Shown here in pieces: positions 23,692 to 35,964 of a stretch of DNA of 64,000 nt. How positions within the stretch are numbered: the stretch's first letter is position 1; each line of letters begins with the position of its first letter. The stretch is from assembly GCA_028554755.1 (NCBI GenBank), contig JAPTOF010000002.1:11395001-11459000 (forward strand), written 5' to 3'. The DNA comes from Cordia subcordata. Lineage: Eukaryota > Streptophyta > Magnoliopsida > Boraginales > Cordiaceae. The position numbers and the translations under genes were made by a program. The notes below the pieces were generated by a model, which saw only the letters and a list, made by a program, of their open reading frames with translations, searched no databases and was not told the DNA's origin.

Positions 23692-24148
23692 CCTTGCTTT
23701 TCTTTTTCTTCTGTATTTTTTTTTTAATTTTCGTTTTCCTCTTTTTGGCCTTTACTTATTATAATGGTGATGCCAATGGAGCTGGAAATAGACCCATCTA
23801 CGACTCCCAATAGATTTTTATGATGTCACAACCCATAACAATGACGATTGGCATAGTAATTGATTACAGCTTGGGACTATTTTATCATGAGGAACAGACT
23901 TTCACAATTAAGAATTTTCTAGTGATTTTAGGTGTTTTTTGAATGCTTAATAGTGACTTCCTCCATTTGCCACAATATTAAAACATGAAGGATGATAAAT
24001 TAGAAATTGAAGATTTATTTTCATTTGTTTCGACCACATATTTTTTATCCTTTATGAATAGGTTGATGAATTGATATATACCAACCTGATTTAAGCTTAT
24101 TGGGTTGTGTAAGCAATAGCATTGCAACAAAACTCTACTAAAACGTAT
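23692..24148 (+). repeat. Diverged direct duplication, copy 2
   Basis: Partner of 20714-21228, about 3 kb downstream in the same orientation. The shared word order is kept but indels are many. The interval between the copies includes the MITE at 22491-23270. Confidence 0.6.
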
Positions 24149-24153
24149 ACATA

Positions 24154-24384
24154 GTGTTTTTTTGGATTAACTTTCTATTAAAAAAAATGTTTTTCTTTAT
24201 GATTTTCAGGAAAAAAAAAAACTTAAGAAGCTAAAATTCATGACTTTTGAAAAAAGCTAAATTTAAATTTTTTTTTTGGGAATTTTACCTTTTTTTAGAG
24301 TGAAACTGTAAAAGAAAATGATTTATTTTTTAAGAAAATATACTTTTTCATATAAAGGGAAAAAAAATCCATCCAAATGAGTCC
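24154..24384. mobile_element. Tourist-like MITE, recurrent family, diverged copy
   Basis: The left end gtgtttttttggatt and right end atccatccaaatgagtcc match the terminal pattern of the recurrent family; ATA trinucleotides flank both ends. The interior is the characteristic A-rich then T-rich foldback. Confidence 0.5.
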
Positions 24385-24887
24385 ATAATATACTCCAATA
24401 GGAGTAAATCTCAATGCATGAAGCTCACGATAATGTCTCAAGTCGGTCAAAGAAGTGATAATTGAATAATTTATAAGTAGGTGTTTAGGTATAAACCCAA
24501 TAATTTGTTGATGAGAAAAATAATAATTTAGTAATTTATAAATAAGTGTTTGTGAGTACAACTAATAACTCAAACTAATTATTTTGAGTCAGTTAATTTG
24601 AAAGAATTAGTTAATTTGAAGTCAAGTAACTATTTCTTAGGCCTCTAGCTTATATTAACGGTTTAGGGATCTAGGGATTTTATTACAGGCTTGAACCTGC
24701 AGAGTTGGGGTCCTAGCCTGTATCTAGTACTGGGCCTGGCCCATCCCAAGTACTATTCGTTGGCCTTTTGTGTTGGGCCCTTGTTCACTCGTAACTATCC
24801 AATAATAATTTTTAGCAATTAAACTTCTATGTAGGACTATGCCTTTACTGGTAACTATCCAATAATAATCTTAACAATTGAAACTAA

Positions 24888-25158
24888 TGTTCTGTTTGTT
24901 ATAACCTTATTTTAAAATACTTATACTATTGAAATTTGAAGATATTTTATAAGATTTAAGATATCTTATCACATGAACTATACATTCTATAGTTGTAAAA
25001 AATAAAATAGGATGAATTACTTATTTCTTATAAGATAAAAAGTATGATTTATTTTAAAATTTTTAAAGGATCTATGATAAGATGTCTTAAATCTTATAAG
25101 ATTTTCTTCCATTTCAATAGGATAAGTATCTTAAAATAAATCTATAACAAACAGAGCA
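24888..25158. mobile_element. Tourist-like MITE with near-complete hairpin
   Basis: 271-bp element whose two halves are inverted copies over about 90 bases each. The left arm begins tgttctgtttgttataacc and the right arm ends ggtt-free but matching (ataacaaacagagca). TAA duplicates lie at 24885-24887 and 25159-25161. The loop is about 80 bases. A transcript would form a long hairpin of the kind that feeds small-RNA production. Confidence 0.85.
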
Positions 25159-25388
25159 TAAGACTTGTCTGGTTTGTCCTCTGGGATCTCTACATTTAAT
25201 TAGCGTTAGTTAAATTACTTTTTCTCTTTTCGTCTTTCATTGGTGCTTAATTCAAGACAATCTTTCAAACCCACAAAACTAGTTTTAGTTTTCTATATCT
25301 TTATAATTTGTGATTCTATTAAAATCATCAAAAAATTAATGACTTGGACAAATGTGTCATGATTTCCCATATTGAAAAATTAGGTCAA

Positions 25389-26120
25389 AGGGTTTCCCCA
25401 CTTAACAAACTAGTCTTTTGGGATGGACACTTCCTTTAAATTTAAGTTGCTATATTGATGCTTTTATTGAAAATGGGCTTCATAAAGAGTAGACTATAGG
25501 TGAGGCGCCTCTTTCAAAAAGGAAAGGACTACTCTTGGATCATGCTAATAGGATGCCAAGGGCTACGATTTGGGTTAGTAATTTAGGGCCCATTTGGATT
25601 AGTTTTTCTCAAAAACGTTTTTTTAAATAGCTTTTCAAAAATAGCTTTTTTTTAAAAAAAGTTGAAAATTCTAACTTTTAAAAAAAGCTATATTTGAGCT
25701 TTTTTCAAAGTTTTAGCTTTTTTGGAAGCCAAATCAAATAGTTATTGCAAATTTAATTTAATTTTTTTAGGGAAAAAAAAGCATTTTTTTCCTTAAAAAA
25801 ATCAATCTAAATAGGCCCTTAGTGTCGATGTTGGTCCTTTGAGGGGGGGGGGAATGTATCGATTTCCTAATTGGAAATTCTACTTCCTTATGCGCAATTC
25901 ATCAGTTCAAGAGATAGGGGGTGGAATGTATTGATTTCTTAAATAGAAATTCTACTTCCTTGTCCACAATTCTTAAGCTTAAGGGTTTCTTTCACTTAAC
26001 ATACTAGTCTTTTGGGATTGCTTCTTCCTTCGGGCTTAAATTGCTACGACATGGCACGCACGTTGAATAAGGATCGGAAATATATGATTGGGTCAAGAAT
26101 GGGCTTCTCCTTTGGGCTTT
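25389..26120 (+). repeat. Locally duplicated block
   Basis: The words cttaacaaactagtcttttg (near 25400) and cttaacatactagtcttttg (near 26000) begin two similar stretches, and each is followed at a similar distance by gggcttc. A second pair, near 25855 and 25927, repeats gaaattctacttcctt. These indicate repeated local duplication; no gene is seen. Confidence 0.55.
25586..25818. mobile_element. Tourist-like MITE, recurrent family, best-preserved copy
   Basis: 233 bp, begins gggcccatttggattag and ends caatctaaataggccc. Exact TTA duplicates lie at 25583-25585 and 25819-25821. Internal structure is an A/T-rich foldback. This copy defines the ends of the recurrent family most clearly. Confidence 0.82.
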
Positions 26121-26209
26121 AGTTATTACAACATGGCACGAACATAGATTAGTTTTGGGAATATACACCTTGAGTAATTCTAAAATCAAAAGAGAAAATT
26201 GCAAGTGGC

Positions 26210-29030
26210 TCTAAATTATTAATTTTCTTGACAAATTTTCATTTGGAAATTAAAGTATCACATGTTACAAAAATAATCAATTGATTTGTCATATTTTAAA
26301 AATAAAACAATTAATTATTAAAAAACATTAAAATGAGAGACTAATAAGTAGATTATTAATCATATTCCAATTGACAACAACCATAAGAAATGAATCATAT
26401 CTTGGGAGCTTGGTGCCCTTAATCATTCCACTCGTCATGTTTCTTTCTGGTTGTTTTCTTTGGCAATTTGCATATGGCACAAGGCATGATTAAGGCATAT
26501 ATACCATCGCGATAATGGATCAGCAATAAAAATGAAAAAGAAATCACAAGCAAACGTATTACTTTTTGTATTTGAAAACATGTTTATCGAAAAATTAAAA
26601 GACGACAGAATTGATTCATTAAGTAAGACCTAACCCAATATTTGAACAGCCTTCACATGGATCAAATTCCGTAATCACCTCTTCTATTTTTGTAAAAAGA
26701 CAAAAGGAACGAGACAACCGTTACGTCGCGGAAAAAGTTATGAAAAAAACAAAGAAAGACAACCTTTTAGATGATGATATATATTTGCCCTTCTGAGAAT
26801 TCTTTAACAACAAATGCTGAGATCTTTGAACACATCACCCGCCACCATTTAACAATATACTATTGGAAACAGTATCTTTTGTATTATTGCAACTCGTAAA
26901 ACAAAAGAGAATTTTATAGTAATATGTATTAGTTTTAATGATAAATACTAATGTTATCAATCAAGTTTTTCTATTTAAACTCGAGTAGTTCGATTTGAAT
27001 ACTACTTGCAAAACAAACGAGAAGCCAATCAGGTCAACTTAGATATATCAGTGTATTATTGGTCAAAGGGATCTCAACAATCATTTCAATAATCAAGTCA
27101 ATGACAGATTAAACCACTTAAGCAAATAAACTTGGCATGCACTGAAAGCTCAAAGGATCAGATAGGACATGTCCGTTTATGCCAATTGGATAACCACTAA
27201 GATAGTAAAGTCCCAGAAAAATTAGTAATTACAATTTTGGTAAGAATAAGGTCTTCACAGTTTTGATAGGAATAAAATATTCGACCAATTAGCGTATGTC
27301 GCAAATCATCCAACCCAAATTTAAAAAAAAAAAAAATAGAAACCGCCGTGTGGTGAAACGCTAGGACCTGACTACGTCATAACCCTTTTTGAGTCGGGCG
27401 ATATCCCGACCCGAAAAGTCCAGGTTGGGTTAGCACATAGCCTTATATGCATATATATGCTTCCGTCATAATTTTAAACAAACAAATAATGAGGTCTTTC
27501 AACAAGGCAGCCGCCACCATTCAACAATATACGATCGAAAACAAGATCGTTATTTATTATTGAACGTGCAACTTGTAAAACAGGACAGAATTTTATAGTA
27601 GTGTATATATAAATAATGTGCCCTAACGGCGAGCAAAACATTGATAAACGCTTCCAAATAAAAAAAAACATTGATAAACGCAAATTTTAATAGACACCTT
27701 TCATTAAAGGTTAAAGTGGAGTAATAGATAATAAGTTATTATCGTTAAAAGTATTGAGTTTAAATTTATGCTTCTCCAACAAAATTAATGCTCGTTATCT
27801 TACTAAAATAAAGTATGTGATAAGCACGTCACTCTCCTTCACAACTGTGAGAAGTCATTAAACGAGCATTAAGGAGGGCTCTTTCTGAAATACCTGACTA
27901 CTACCCTCTACAAACATAGACATAATAGAATGAACGATGAAAGCTTACACCCTAAATAAGACCCAAAAGTGGTCCTCACCCAAGATGTTAGACATGAATT
28001 GATAATCAAGTAAAGATATGTAGGATTACTTTTAAGCAAGTTGATACTCGAAATCAAGTCAGAATTGAATTAACTATGGTATTTAATAATATATATACCC
28101 TAGATCATAATACCTAGGCATCTATTATCTTATTCTTTTGATGGAGAATCATCTTCCACCAACAGGAGCATAGGACGGCCACTTACGACAGCACACCTTC
28201 GTCTAGTGAATCATCTCCCGTAAAACATAACAGAACTTATATATACAACAAACCCACTCATTGAATAAGTGTCACATAAATTTAATGCTATCGTAACTAA
28301 AAGTGAATTCTCATCATAAAAAATATTCTGACAGTAAAGAAAGTCAACAGTGCAGAAAAAAGGATTATTTGTGAAGGAATTTGCTTTCTCATGAGTCGCT
28401 ATCTTTATCTATTAGAATCTTGAAAAAAGCAACCGGATTGTCCTTGTGAACGGATTTGATTCCCATGCTTACTCAAATTTTCATTTATAAAAATTTAAAA
28501 ACGGCTATATACCATTGTTATATAGCATATTCTAAATTTAATAAAAGACAAGTGGAGCGATCTGAGGCCATCCATCCTGCATTATCTTACTTGTTAAATA
28601 ATTTATTATATTATATATATAAAATATATACATATGTATACACATATACATATAGCATGGCAGTTGACCTTTTCACCACATGAGTTAGTGATGTAAATCC
28701 ACTTACTTTGAATTGGTCTAGCTTGTGAAACTTTTTGTTTTTTTATTTTTTTAATTATCAATATAAAAAGTAGTTGGGAGTAATTCGCAGACCTTTTTTA
28801 TTTATATTTTTCGTTTATAAAGTACATATGTGGGACCAAATTAAGCATGATAATAACAAGATTCGAAATAAAACTACAATATAATTACATCTCGTCATTT
28901 AATTTTACCCATTTGACCAAAAAGGAAATAAAAGAAACCCAACAACCAAGGCTAAACTACTATAAGAGCTAGTGGAAGCAAAGAATCCCAAAAGCACGTG
29001 TTCGTTTCCCAAAGGTCAACGGGCAAAGAG
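26210..29030. other. Intergenic stretch with one diverged direct repeat, no gene
   Basis: AT-rich DNA. The segment near 26810-26928 (cgccaccatttaacaatata...gaattttatagta) recurs in diverged form near 27474-27606 (cgccaccattcaacaatata...gaattttatagta), about 664 bases downstream. A short AT/TA-rich tract lies near 28610-28650. No ORF with recognisable similarity. Confidence 0.5.
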
Positions 29031-29245
29031 CCGGGTTAAATTGCCCTTTCATGAAAAGTATTTTCTTTCAAGCAAAAAACGTATTTTCGTTTAACAATAA
29101 ATATTGAAATTAACTTTTAAGAAAAGTTAAAACTCTTTAAAAAGCTAAAATTCCAACTCTTTTCAGAAGTTAAAAATTTAAACTTATCAAAAAGATACTT
29201 TTCAAAAGGATTTTTTTTTAAAAAAAAAATCAATCTAGACAAGCC
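29031..29245. mobile_element. Tourist-like MITE, recurrent family, diverged copy
   Basis: The left end is degraded (ccgggttaaattgcc). The right end caatctagacaagcc is followed by TAA. The interior has the same A-rich/T-rich foldback and the family word tttcatgaaaag. Confidence 0.55.
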
Positions 29246-29510
29246 TAAATTCAATTATGTTCACTTAGCATTTAGGTTGGGTTTGAAATATCACAAGAAG
29301 ACAACAAAAGGGATAAAATGTAGGTTATTCCTTGTAATTTATCTAATTGGTTGATAGAATCCATATATTTTGTAATTTAACACATTATCTCCTTATACTT
29401 TCAAAAATAGCATAATGGGCCCATTTTCTTTTATTACCTTAACACTTTTTTTTCATTATTACCTTAATACTTGTTAACTAAAGTATTGAAAAGTCATCCT
29501 TACAAACTTT

Positions 29511-29747
29511 TAATAGAGTGTAGGTCCATGAGTTGTTAAAATAGCTATTCATTACTCTATGTAAATACTTAGTTATAATAGATGTAATGGGACAGTTGTT
29601 GTGCAGTCTGTTTGACAAACAGATTGAAGGCTTCTAGAAGATTCCTATTGTAACTAACATCTATAAATAGATGTTTCTGTAATCAAGTAAATTTAATGAA
29701 AAATATCTTCTCCTCATTATATTCTCTTATCTCTCTAGAAGTTATCA
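29511..29747 (+). repeat. 5' LTR of the older copia element
   Basis: 237 bp, taatagagtgtagg to gaagttatca. It ends immediately before the primer binding site. A TATA-like tctataaatag occurs near 29660. Confidence 0.85.
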
Positions 29748-29761
29748 TGGTAATCAAAGCC
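29748..29761 (+). other. Primer binding site of the older copia element
   Basis: Reads tggtaatcaaagcc directly after the 5' LTR. It matches the initiator-methionine-tRNA complement TGGTATCAGAGCC with one extra base and one substitution. Confidence 0.75.
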
Positions 29762-30239
29762 TAAAAGGCTTTGGCGCCAAAATTTTTTATTCAAAATCAA
29801 GCTGAAATCTTCACAAATTCAACTCTGATCCTGGTTTCCTATTGCTACGCGAAGCTTTTTCTTCAAATCTCTAAAAGAATTCAATCAACAATTGCATTCC
29901 CATCCCTAAACCTTCAAAAGGGTTTTTGAACATTCAAATCCTCAAAATTTTCCACAAAATTGATCTAATCTGTTCAATTCAGCTACATTTTTTGAATTCT
30001 AGGGCAATTGTGAGCCTATCTATCAGAGCACTTTCGTCTTATCTCGATTTGGTAAAAATCTACTTTTCTCATGGCTTTACCCTCAGATTAAGCTCTGCCT
30101 ACAGGTTGAAGATTCTTCTTCAGCCTTTTCTAGCTCTAGTTAAACTCACATTGGAAAATCATAACTACATACCCTAGAAAACTCAATTCCAGTCTTTGCT
30201 TCAAGCCAGCAAGCTGTTAAATCATGTTTTGGGCAAAAC

Positions 30240-30990
30240 TCCATGTCGTCCTCCAATGATTACTCAACCAGATGGCAGAATTATCCCAATCCTGAGCATG
30301 CAACATGGATGACGGTTGATGAGTACCTCATAACAAGCTTTTATGTCTTAGTGTCTTCATCTATCCTTCCACATATCTTTAATCTTTCTACTGCAGCCGA
30401 GATATGGACTACATTGGAGTAAAGATTTAAAACATCCAGTAGATCCTACATATATCAACTGAGGAACAAAATGCTAAATGTATCCAAGGGATATAAGTCC
30501 ATTCAGCAGTATCTGGATGAAATTAAGATACTTGGAGACAATTTAGCTGCAGCAGAGGAAGGATTGAAAGAAGAGGAGTTAGTTTTCTATATTCTCAAAG
30601 GTCTACCCCTTACATATGATTCCTTAGTTGCCTCTATCAAAGTTAGGGACACTTCAATTACTATACCTACTCTGACTAGTCTTTTACTAAATGAGGGACT
30701 TAATCTCTCATTCAAAACAAACCTGATTGTCTCTGATTCAACACAAACTCCCTCGTTAAAAGTCCACACTACTCTGTATGCTACAAAAAAGAATCAAAGA
30801 GAGAGGAGTAGAGGTAGAAATCAAGCTCATAGGGGGCAGGAATCAAAGAAATCTAAACAAGGGGGTGGTTTTCAATAAAGGACTGGGACTAGCTTACGTC
30901 TTTAGTTTGCTGGTTCTCCTCTTGGAGCTACTCTGGTGTGTCAAATTTGTGGCAAACCAACCATAATGCCTTACAGTGCTGGAATAGGTT
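30240..30990 (+). pseudogene. gag of the older copia element, broken
   Basis: The UBN2-type gag core is readable: NPEHATWMTVDEYLITSF, AAEIWTTLE, then a stop codon at about 30419, then LRNKMLNVSKGYKSIQQYLD, LAAAEEGLKEEELVFYILKG, LPLTYDSLVASIKVR. A CCHC knuckle lies at about 30938-30985 but changes frame inside it (CQICGKP in one frame, HNALQCWNRLD in another), implying loss of one base. The N-terminal part before residue HATW is not recognisable. Confidence 0.8.
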
Positions 30991-31019
30991 GGACACTATT
31001 AATTACTACTATAAGAAAC

Positions 31020-31294
31020 TTGCCCTTGCCTCTAAAACTGCCCTGACTGCTCATACTACCCCAGGTTCAGCTTCTCAATCTACTTGGTACCTAGATATTG
31101 GTACATCTAATCATGTTACTCATGATCTTACTCAGCTGCAACACCCCCAGCCTTACACAGGAGCTGAAACAGTGTCTATTAACGATAGGGCAATTCTCAC
31201 CATTCAACAAACTGGAACTGGTATTCTTAAAACTCAAAATGCCTCTCTTTACATCTCTAATTTGCTTTTTGTTCCTTTAATTTCCTTTAACTTA
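31020..31294 (+). pseudogene. Protease region of the older copia element, interrupted by a MITE
   Basis: Retropepsin start WYLDIGTSNHVTHDLTQLQ corresponds to the usual W-x-x-DSGA-T/S-x-H-x-T; the serine is replaced by isoleucine, so the catalytic triplet is damaged. The family motif NLLFVPLISFNL follows at 31260-31294. The MITE at 31295-31758 is inserted exactly after it and the frame resumes beyond. Confidence 0.82.
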
Positions 31295-31758
31295 GAAAGT
31301 GTTTGGTTTGGATTTTTTTTTCTAGTTAAACCTACTTAAAGCCTAATTTAATCTAATAAAAGTGTTTGTTTTAATTAAAAATGTACTTTTTTTAAGTGGC
31401 TTTAAGTAGAAAATAAAAAGTTCCCCAACCCCAACTTTTGCTTTTTATGGCTTTAATCATTTGAAAGAAAGCAAGTTTGACTAAATCATTTACTATCTTA
31501 TCCTTACTTTTTTATTTTTATTACTAAAATATCTTTACTTTTTTATCTTATACTTATCGTTATAAATTTTATTTTAATGTCCTTAATAGTTATTTTAACT
31601 ATATAACTTACTTTTTAACTCACTTTAGTCAAACATGTAAATACTTATTTTTCTAACTACAACTTTTATTCAAATAGGTAACTACTAAAGTTGACAATAA
31701 CAAAAAAATCACTTAAAGTTAAAATACCTTTTTTTTATAAGCGAATCCAAACAACCTC
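31295..31758. mobile_element. Tourist-like MITE inside copia protease region (464 bp)
   Basis: It begins gaaagtgtttggtttggatt and ends gcgaatccaaacaacctct. TTA duplicates lie at 31292-31294 and 31759-31761. On either side the copia protein frame is continuous (SFNL before, LSVFQLTNDNHYKIIFTSKG after). That is independent proof of both the insertion point and the 3-bp duplication. Confidence 0.9.
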
Positions 31759-32635
31759 TTACTCTCTGTTTTTCAACTCACAAATGACAATCACTACAAA
31801 ATCATCTTTACTTCCAAGGGAGTTACAATACTAGACAATAACACTAATATGGTATAGTTCTAGGGCCCTTATGATCATGGCTTGTATCCTTTCTCCTACA
31901 TCTTCTTCTCAATCCACAACTCTACAATGTGTTTACACCAATTCTGAATCTACTGCAGAGAGAGTTTGGCACCTGCGGCTTGGCCATCCTTCTAAATTTG
32001 CTTCTACTGTCATTTTTAAGCTCATAAATAAACAGCTAGGCTACACTACTAGCAATTGTATAGATTGCTCTATAACAAAGGCACACAAAAAGCCTTTTTC
32101 TAGCTTTCAAAATAAGACCGCTAAATCTTTTGCAGTGGAACATTCTAATGTATGGGGCCCTACCCCTATAAACAGTTGTATGAATTTTAGATTCTATATC
32201 ATATTTCTTGATGACTTTACTAAATTTTCATGGATCTATCCTTTGCAACATAAGTCAAATGCTTTTATTGCTTTCAAGAGTTTCTATGCTATGGTTAAAA
32301 ACCAATTTAATACAAATATCAAAATGTTAAGAATAGATGATGGGGGTGAATATACATCTACTCAATTTTACTTGTTCCTTCAAAATCAAGGTGTTATTCA
32401 CTAGACCACTTGCCCATATATCTTTGAGCAAAATGGTAAGGTAGAAATAAAGCACTTTCACTTGATTGAGACTACACTGACCCTATTAAACCATAGCAAA
32501 CTGCCAACCAAACATTGGCTAGAGGCCTTTGCCACTGCCAATTATCTCATCAATAGACTATCTACGCCCATATTCTCAAACAAATTACCTTATTAGTGTC
32601 TATATGAAGACCATCCTCAGTATGATTCTCTTAGG
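31759..32635 (+). pseudogene. GAG-pre-integrase and integrase core of the older copia element
   Basis: Shows LSVFQLTNDN, then RVWHLRLGHPSKFAST and NCIDCSITKAHKKPF (zinc-binding H and C pairs), then EHSNVWGPTPINSCMNF with the first acidic position changed from HSD to HSN. RIDDGGEYTS carries the second aspartate, and EQNGKVEIKHFHLIETTL carries the glutamate in place of the usual QNGVAERKHRH. A stop codon follows VIH near 32402. Catalytic first aspartate loss and stops make it inactive. Confidence 0.85.
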
Positions 32636-33427
32636 CACGGGTGGGAATCGGACTAGATATTTGGATATTCGGATATTCAGATACCGGATATTTGAATATC
32701 GGATTGAAAAACTAAGTATCCAATCGAATAGCTAAGAACTACCTACTCGGCTGGATACCGAATTTTTGGATAGCGGATAGTTCAGATACGGATTTTCGGA
32801 TATTTTTTTATAAACTAAAAAAATTCAAATCATGGCTATTATTTTAAATATCTTTTTGAAATTATCGATTCTTAGGCAAGTAACTCGCTTTTTAAAATGA
32901 AAAAACGAGACATAGACATAAAATAAAAACATAGTCTTTCACAAAACCATATAACATAAGTCACATATAAAACATGCCAATACTTAGATATAAGTGCTAA
33001 ATAAAAAATATAGTCCCTACCTAAATTAAAAATATAGTCCATGTCTCTACTTAGAAAACACACAAAAAGCTTGAATACGCTCCATAGTACACACATTAAA
33101 TAAGAATTCTACACAATCCACAATCCATATTCCACATGCACCAAATGCAAAGTCTATATGTTTACAATCCATAGTCCATAAACATTAAATAAAGTTTAAA
33201 GTTTTTAACATAAGAAAAATGACAAGATAGTTTCCAGTGAAGTGCATTTGCAAGTCTTAAGTCTCGACTTTTGTTGACTAGTATAGTATTTATTATTTTA
33301 ATTTTTTAAAAAAAGTTCAGGTAATCCGATATCCGAACGGGTAGCAAAATTGCTACTCGTATCCTACCCGAATATCAAAAAAATTTTGGATATCAGATCG
33401 GATACGAATCGGGCAGTCCTACCCCTG
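32636..33427. mobile_element. hAT-type non-autonomous element (792 bp) inside copia integrase
   Basis: It begins cacgggtggga and ends tcctacccctg; the inverse of the latter is caggggtagga, 9 of 11 matching. The 8-bp flanks CTCTTAGG (32628-32635) and CTCATAGG (33428-33435) match at 7 of 8, the hAT target duplication size. Subterminal regions are packed with ggatattcgg / ccgaatatc words, typical transposase-binding repeats. Copia integrase sequence continues on the far side (VFGYLCFPWLRPY). Confidence 0.88.
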
Positions 33428-33435
33428 CTCATAGG

Positions 33436-33775
33436 GTGTTTGGCTATTTATGCTTTCCTTGGCTTAGGCCTTACAATTCACATAAGCTTCAAAACAAATC
33501 CATACCATGTGTATTTATGGGCTATTCCTCTACTACTAAAGGGTATAGATGCTTAGACTCATCTAGTAACAAAGTCTATCTATCCAGACACGTCAAATTT
33601 GTTGAGAATTCATTCTCTTTTGCCCAGAATCCTAGTATACCTCTTCAGGTCTTCGATTTTTCCTCTTAGTTTCAGAGTCACAGATCTACTATTCCTGTCT
33701 TAGTTTCCATACCATTCTCTATTCATTTTGCCTGTACTCCTGCATATTTTGATTCATTCCCAAAGTAGGAGTTGG
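33436..33775 (+). pseudogene. C-terminal integrase of the older copia element
   Basis: Resumes with VFGYLCFPWLRPYNSHKLQN and SIPCVFMGYSSTTKGYRCLD, the conserved copia FLGY block, then VYLSRHVKFVENSFSF and a stop near 33667. Ends at the solo LTR insertion point. Confidence 0.82.
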
Positions 33776-35267
33776 TGTTGGAAATTGTGGAGACTATCAC
33801 CGGATTTTCATGCGTAAGATCAAGCTCTAGAATTAAAATTTTTTAGAGATTTAGAATTACCTTGTAATTCTTGCGCTAAAAGCTTTGTCTTGCGGAAGCG
33901 TTGAGCTTTTCCTCTTCGTATGCGATCAAGAACTAGTGGGAGGAGGCTAATTTTTTTTAGGGTTTTGGGAGAGAGTTCTTTGTATCAGGTTTTCACAAAA
34001 ACATACGTACAAGAAATAATGAGAACTCTCCTTATATAGGGAGATATAGTCTTTCCATAAAGCCCACCCCCACAACCCAATAAGCCCAACTCTTTGGGCT
34101 TAGAATAATGGAATTCCTAAATCCATAATAAAGCCCAAATTAAATTCATATCTAATTTATAAATAGTAGCCCATGAATTAATTTTGATCCACATATCCAG
34201 TGCTAGCTAGACATGATCAAAATCAATCCTGTGACCCGTAATAAGTAATTATAATATTTAATTCTCAATTAAATATCTATAATATTAATTACTTATAGTA
34301 TTATTCAATTCATAATTAAATAATAACACATTTAATTCATAATTAAACGTGACCAATATTAGGGTCAATCCTCCAACTAATTTCCAACCATATGCGTGAC
34401 TTCGTAGGTTCAAACTTAAACCGGTAATATAAGAACTATTCTTATATTAATCAATGATACCGTCTAGCAATGGTTCCCGACATCTAGATAAACTGAATAG
34501 TTGCAAGGCAAAATTCAACGAACCTAAGCACTATGGTGGATTTCCTATGACCCTCGATATTCCGAAATAACCCTAAAGGTATGATAAAACTGTCAAACCC
34601 CTATTTAGCTATTCAATGTCAAGTCCCAATCTCGTCATGACTTATCATGATGTAACCACATGACACATCATGCGAAAAGCTTTGGCCAAAGTTTTAATGA
34701 ATTAAGATTAAGCAGAATATCATTCTCCTAATACCTAGAGCGGTCAATCCCATTTTGACCAACGCATTGACTTTACGGCACTTGCCTACACCCAGTAGCC
34801 TTTCGTCACCGAATTAGAAATCCAGATAGTTCAATACCAAAATGTGGGGAATAATTCGCAAGTCTCGATGATGGTCTCAAGTCTGAGGGAATACGGCATC
34901 CATGTGTCATGTTCATAATAGAGTCATGTTCAGTGAGCATGTCTCCATACCTCACCGTAGATCACACCGGTGTCTCTACACCCCTTGGTCATGAGGAAAA
35001 CTAACTAATGTGACGTACTATAACCTATACTCGATAGAATTGATGTCATAGTATCAATTCTATCATTTGGTTATGAACTAGGTTTAAGAACGACTGAGTT
35101 ATCCCTCATTCACTTAGCCCTACTAGGTTATCCTAAGGACTACGACATGATCTAACGATTGAGGAGAAGATGTACGATATGACGTAAGGCCAATAGTAAG
35201 ACGATTCATGTACAAATCAATACAAAATCTACAATAGACGACTAACATTAGGACACCATTCCTAACA
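33776..35267 (-). mobile_element. Solo LTR (1492 bp) of an unidentified LTR retrotransposon
   Basis: Bounded by TGTTGGAA at 33776 and TTCCTAACA at 35259-35267, the inverted short terminal repeat of an LTR. Flanking pentamers GTTGG (33771-33775) and ATTGG (35268-35272) match at 4 of 5. No coding domain, primer site or second LTR is present, so it is best read as a solo LTR left by recombination. Minus orientation is suggested by a TATA-like ctatataaggag on that strand near 34033-34045. The superfamily is not determined. Confidence 0.8.
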
Positions 35268-35964
35268 ATTGGATAGTTTACAACCTTAACATTCTGGTAG
35301 CACTACCTCTATTCCTTGACATGGGTCATCAAGCTCTCATACTTCTCCTTCACATCAGTCATCACCTCCATTAGCTTTTTCACATCAGCTACCCTCTCAC
35401 ACTGCAGCATCTTCATCTACTCAGTCTCCTCCATATCAATCCTCATCTGACAGTACATTATCATCTTCCATCTAGTTTCAATCACTTCTAGTCAATTGTT
35501 ACCCAATGTTGACAAGAAGCAAGACTGGCTCCTTACCGCTACCATTATATAGTCTTTATAATGTGGAACTAGTATAAAAAAACACTGAACCAGCAACTTT
35601 TGAAGAGGCAACAAAACATCCATGGTGGCAACAGGCCATGCAGGAGGAGTTTAATGCCCTGCAGGCACAGAAAACTCAGTCCCTAGTTCCTTTACCCTCA
35701 AGAAGACAACCCATTAGATGTAAATGGTGTACAAGGTCAAAAGAAAAGCAAATGGTAGCATTTCTATATACAAAGCTAGCCTAGTTGCTAAAGGTTTTCA
35801 TCAAGAAGCAGGCCTAGATGACACAAAGACCTTTAGTCCTGTGGCAAAGCCTCAAACTATTAGACCAATCTTAGCTTTGACACTTTATCATATTTGGGAT
35901 CTACATCAATTATATGTATCTAATGCTTTTCTCCATAGGGATCTTTAAGAGGACATCTATATGA
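35268..35964 (+). pseudogene. N-terminal reverse transcriptase of the older copia element
   Basis: Low-complexity Ser/Pro-rich linker, then TRSKTGS, EPATFEEATKHPWWQQAMQE, EFNALQAQKT and, after frame changes, VKRKANGSISIYKASLVAKG, FHQEAGLDDTKTFSPVAKP, HQLYVSNAFLH and EDIYMTQL. It stops abruptly at a hAT-type terminus. The QLDVSNAFLHG motif has its aspartate changed to tyrosine. Confidence 0.82.

Noticed and set aside
33776..35267. Interpretation as a TRIM or complete retroelement
   Set aside because: No primer binding site, polypurine tract or internal repeat pair was found; solo LTR fits better.
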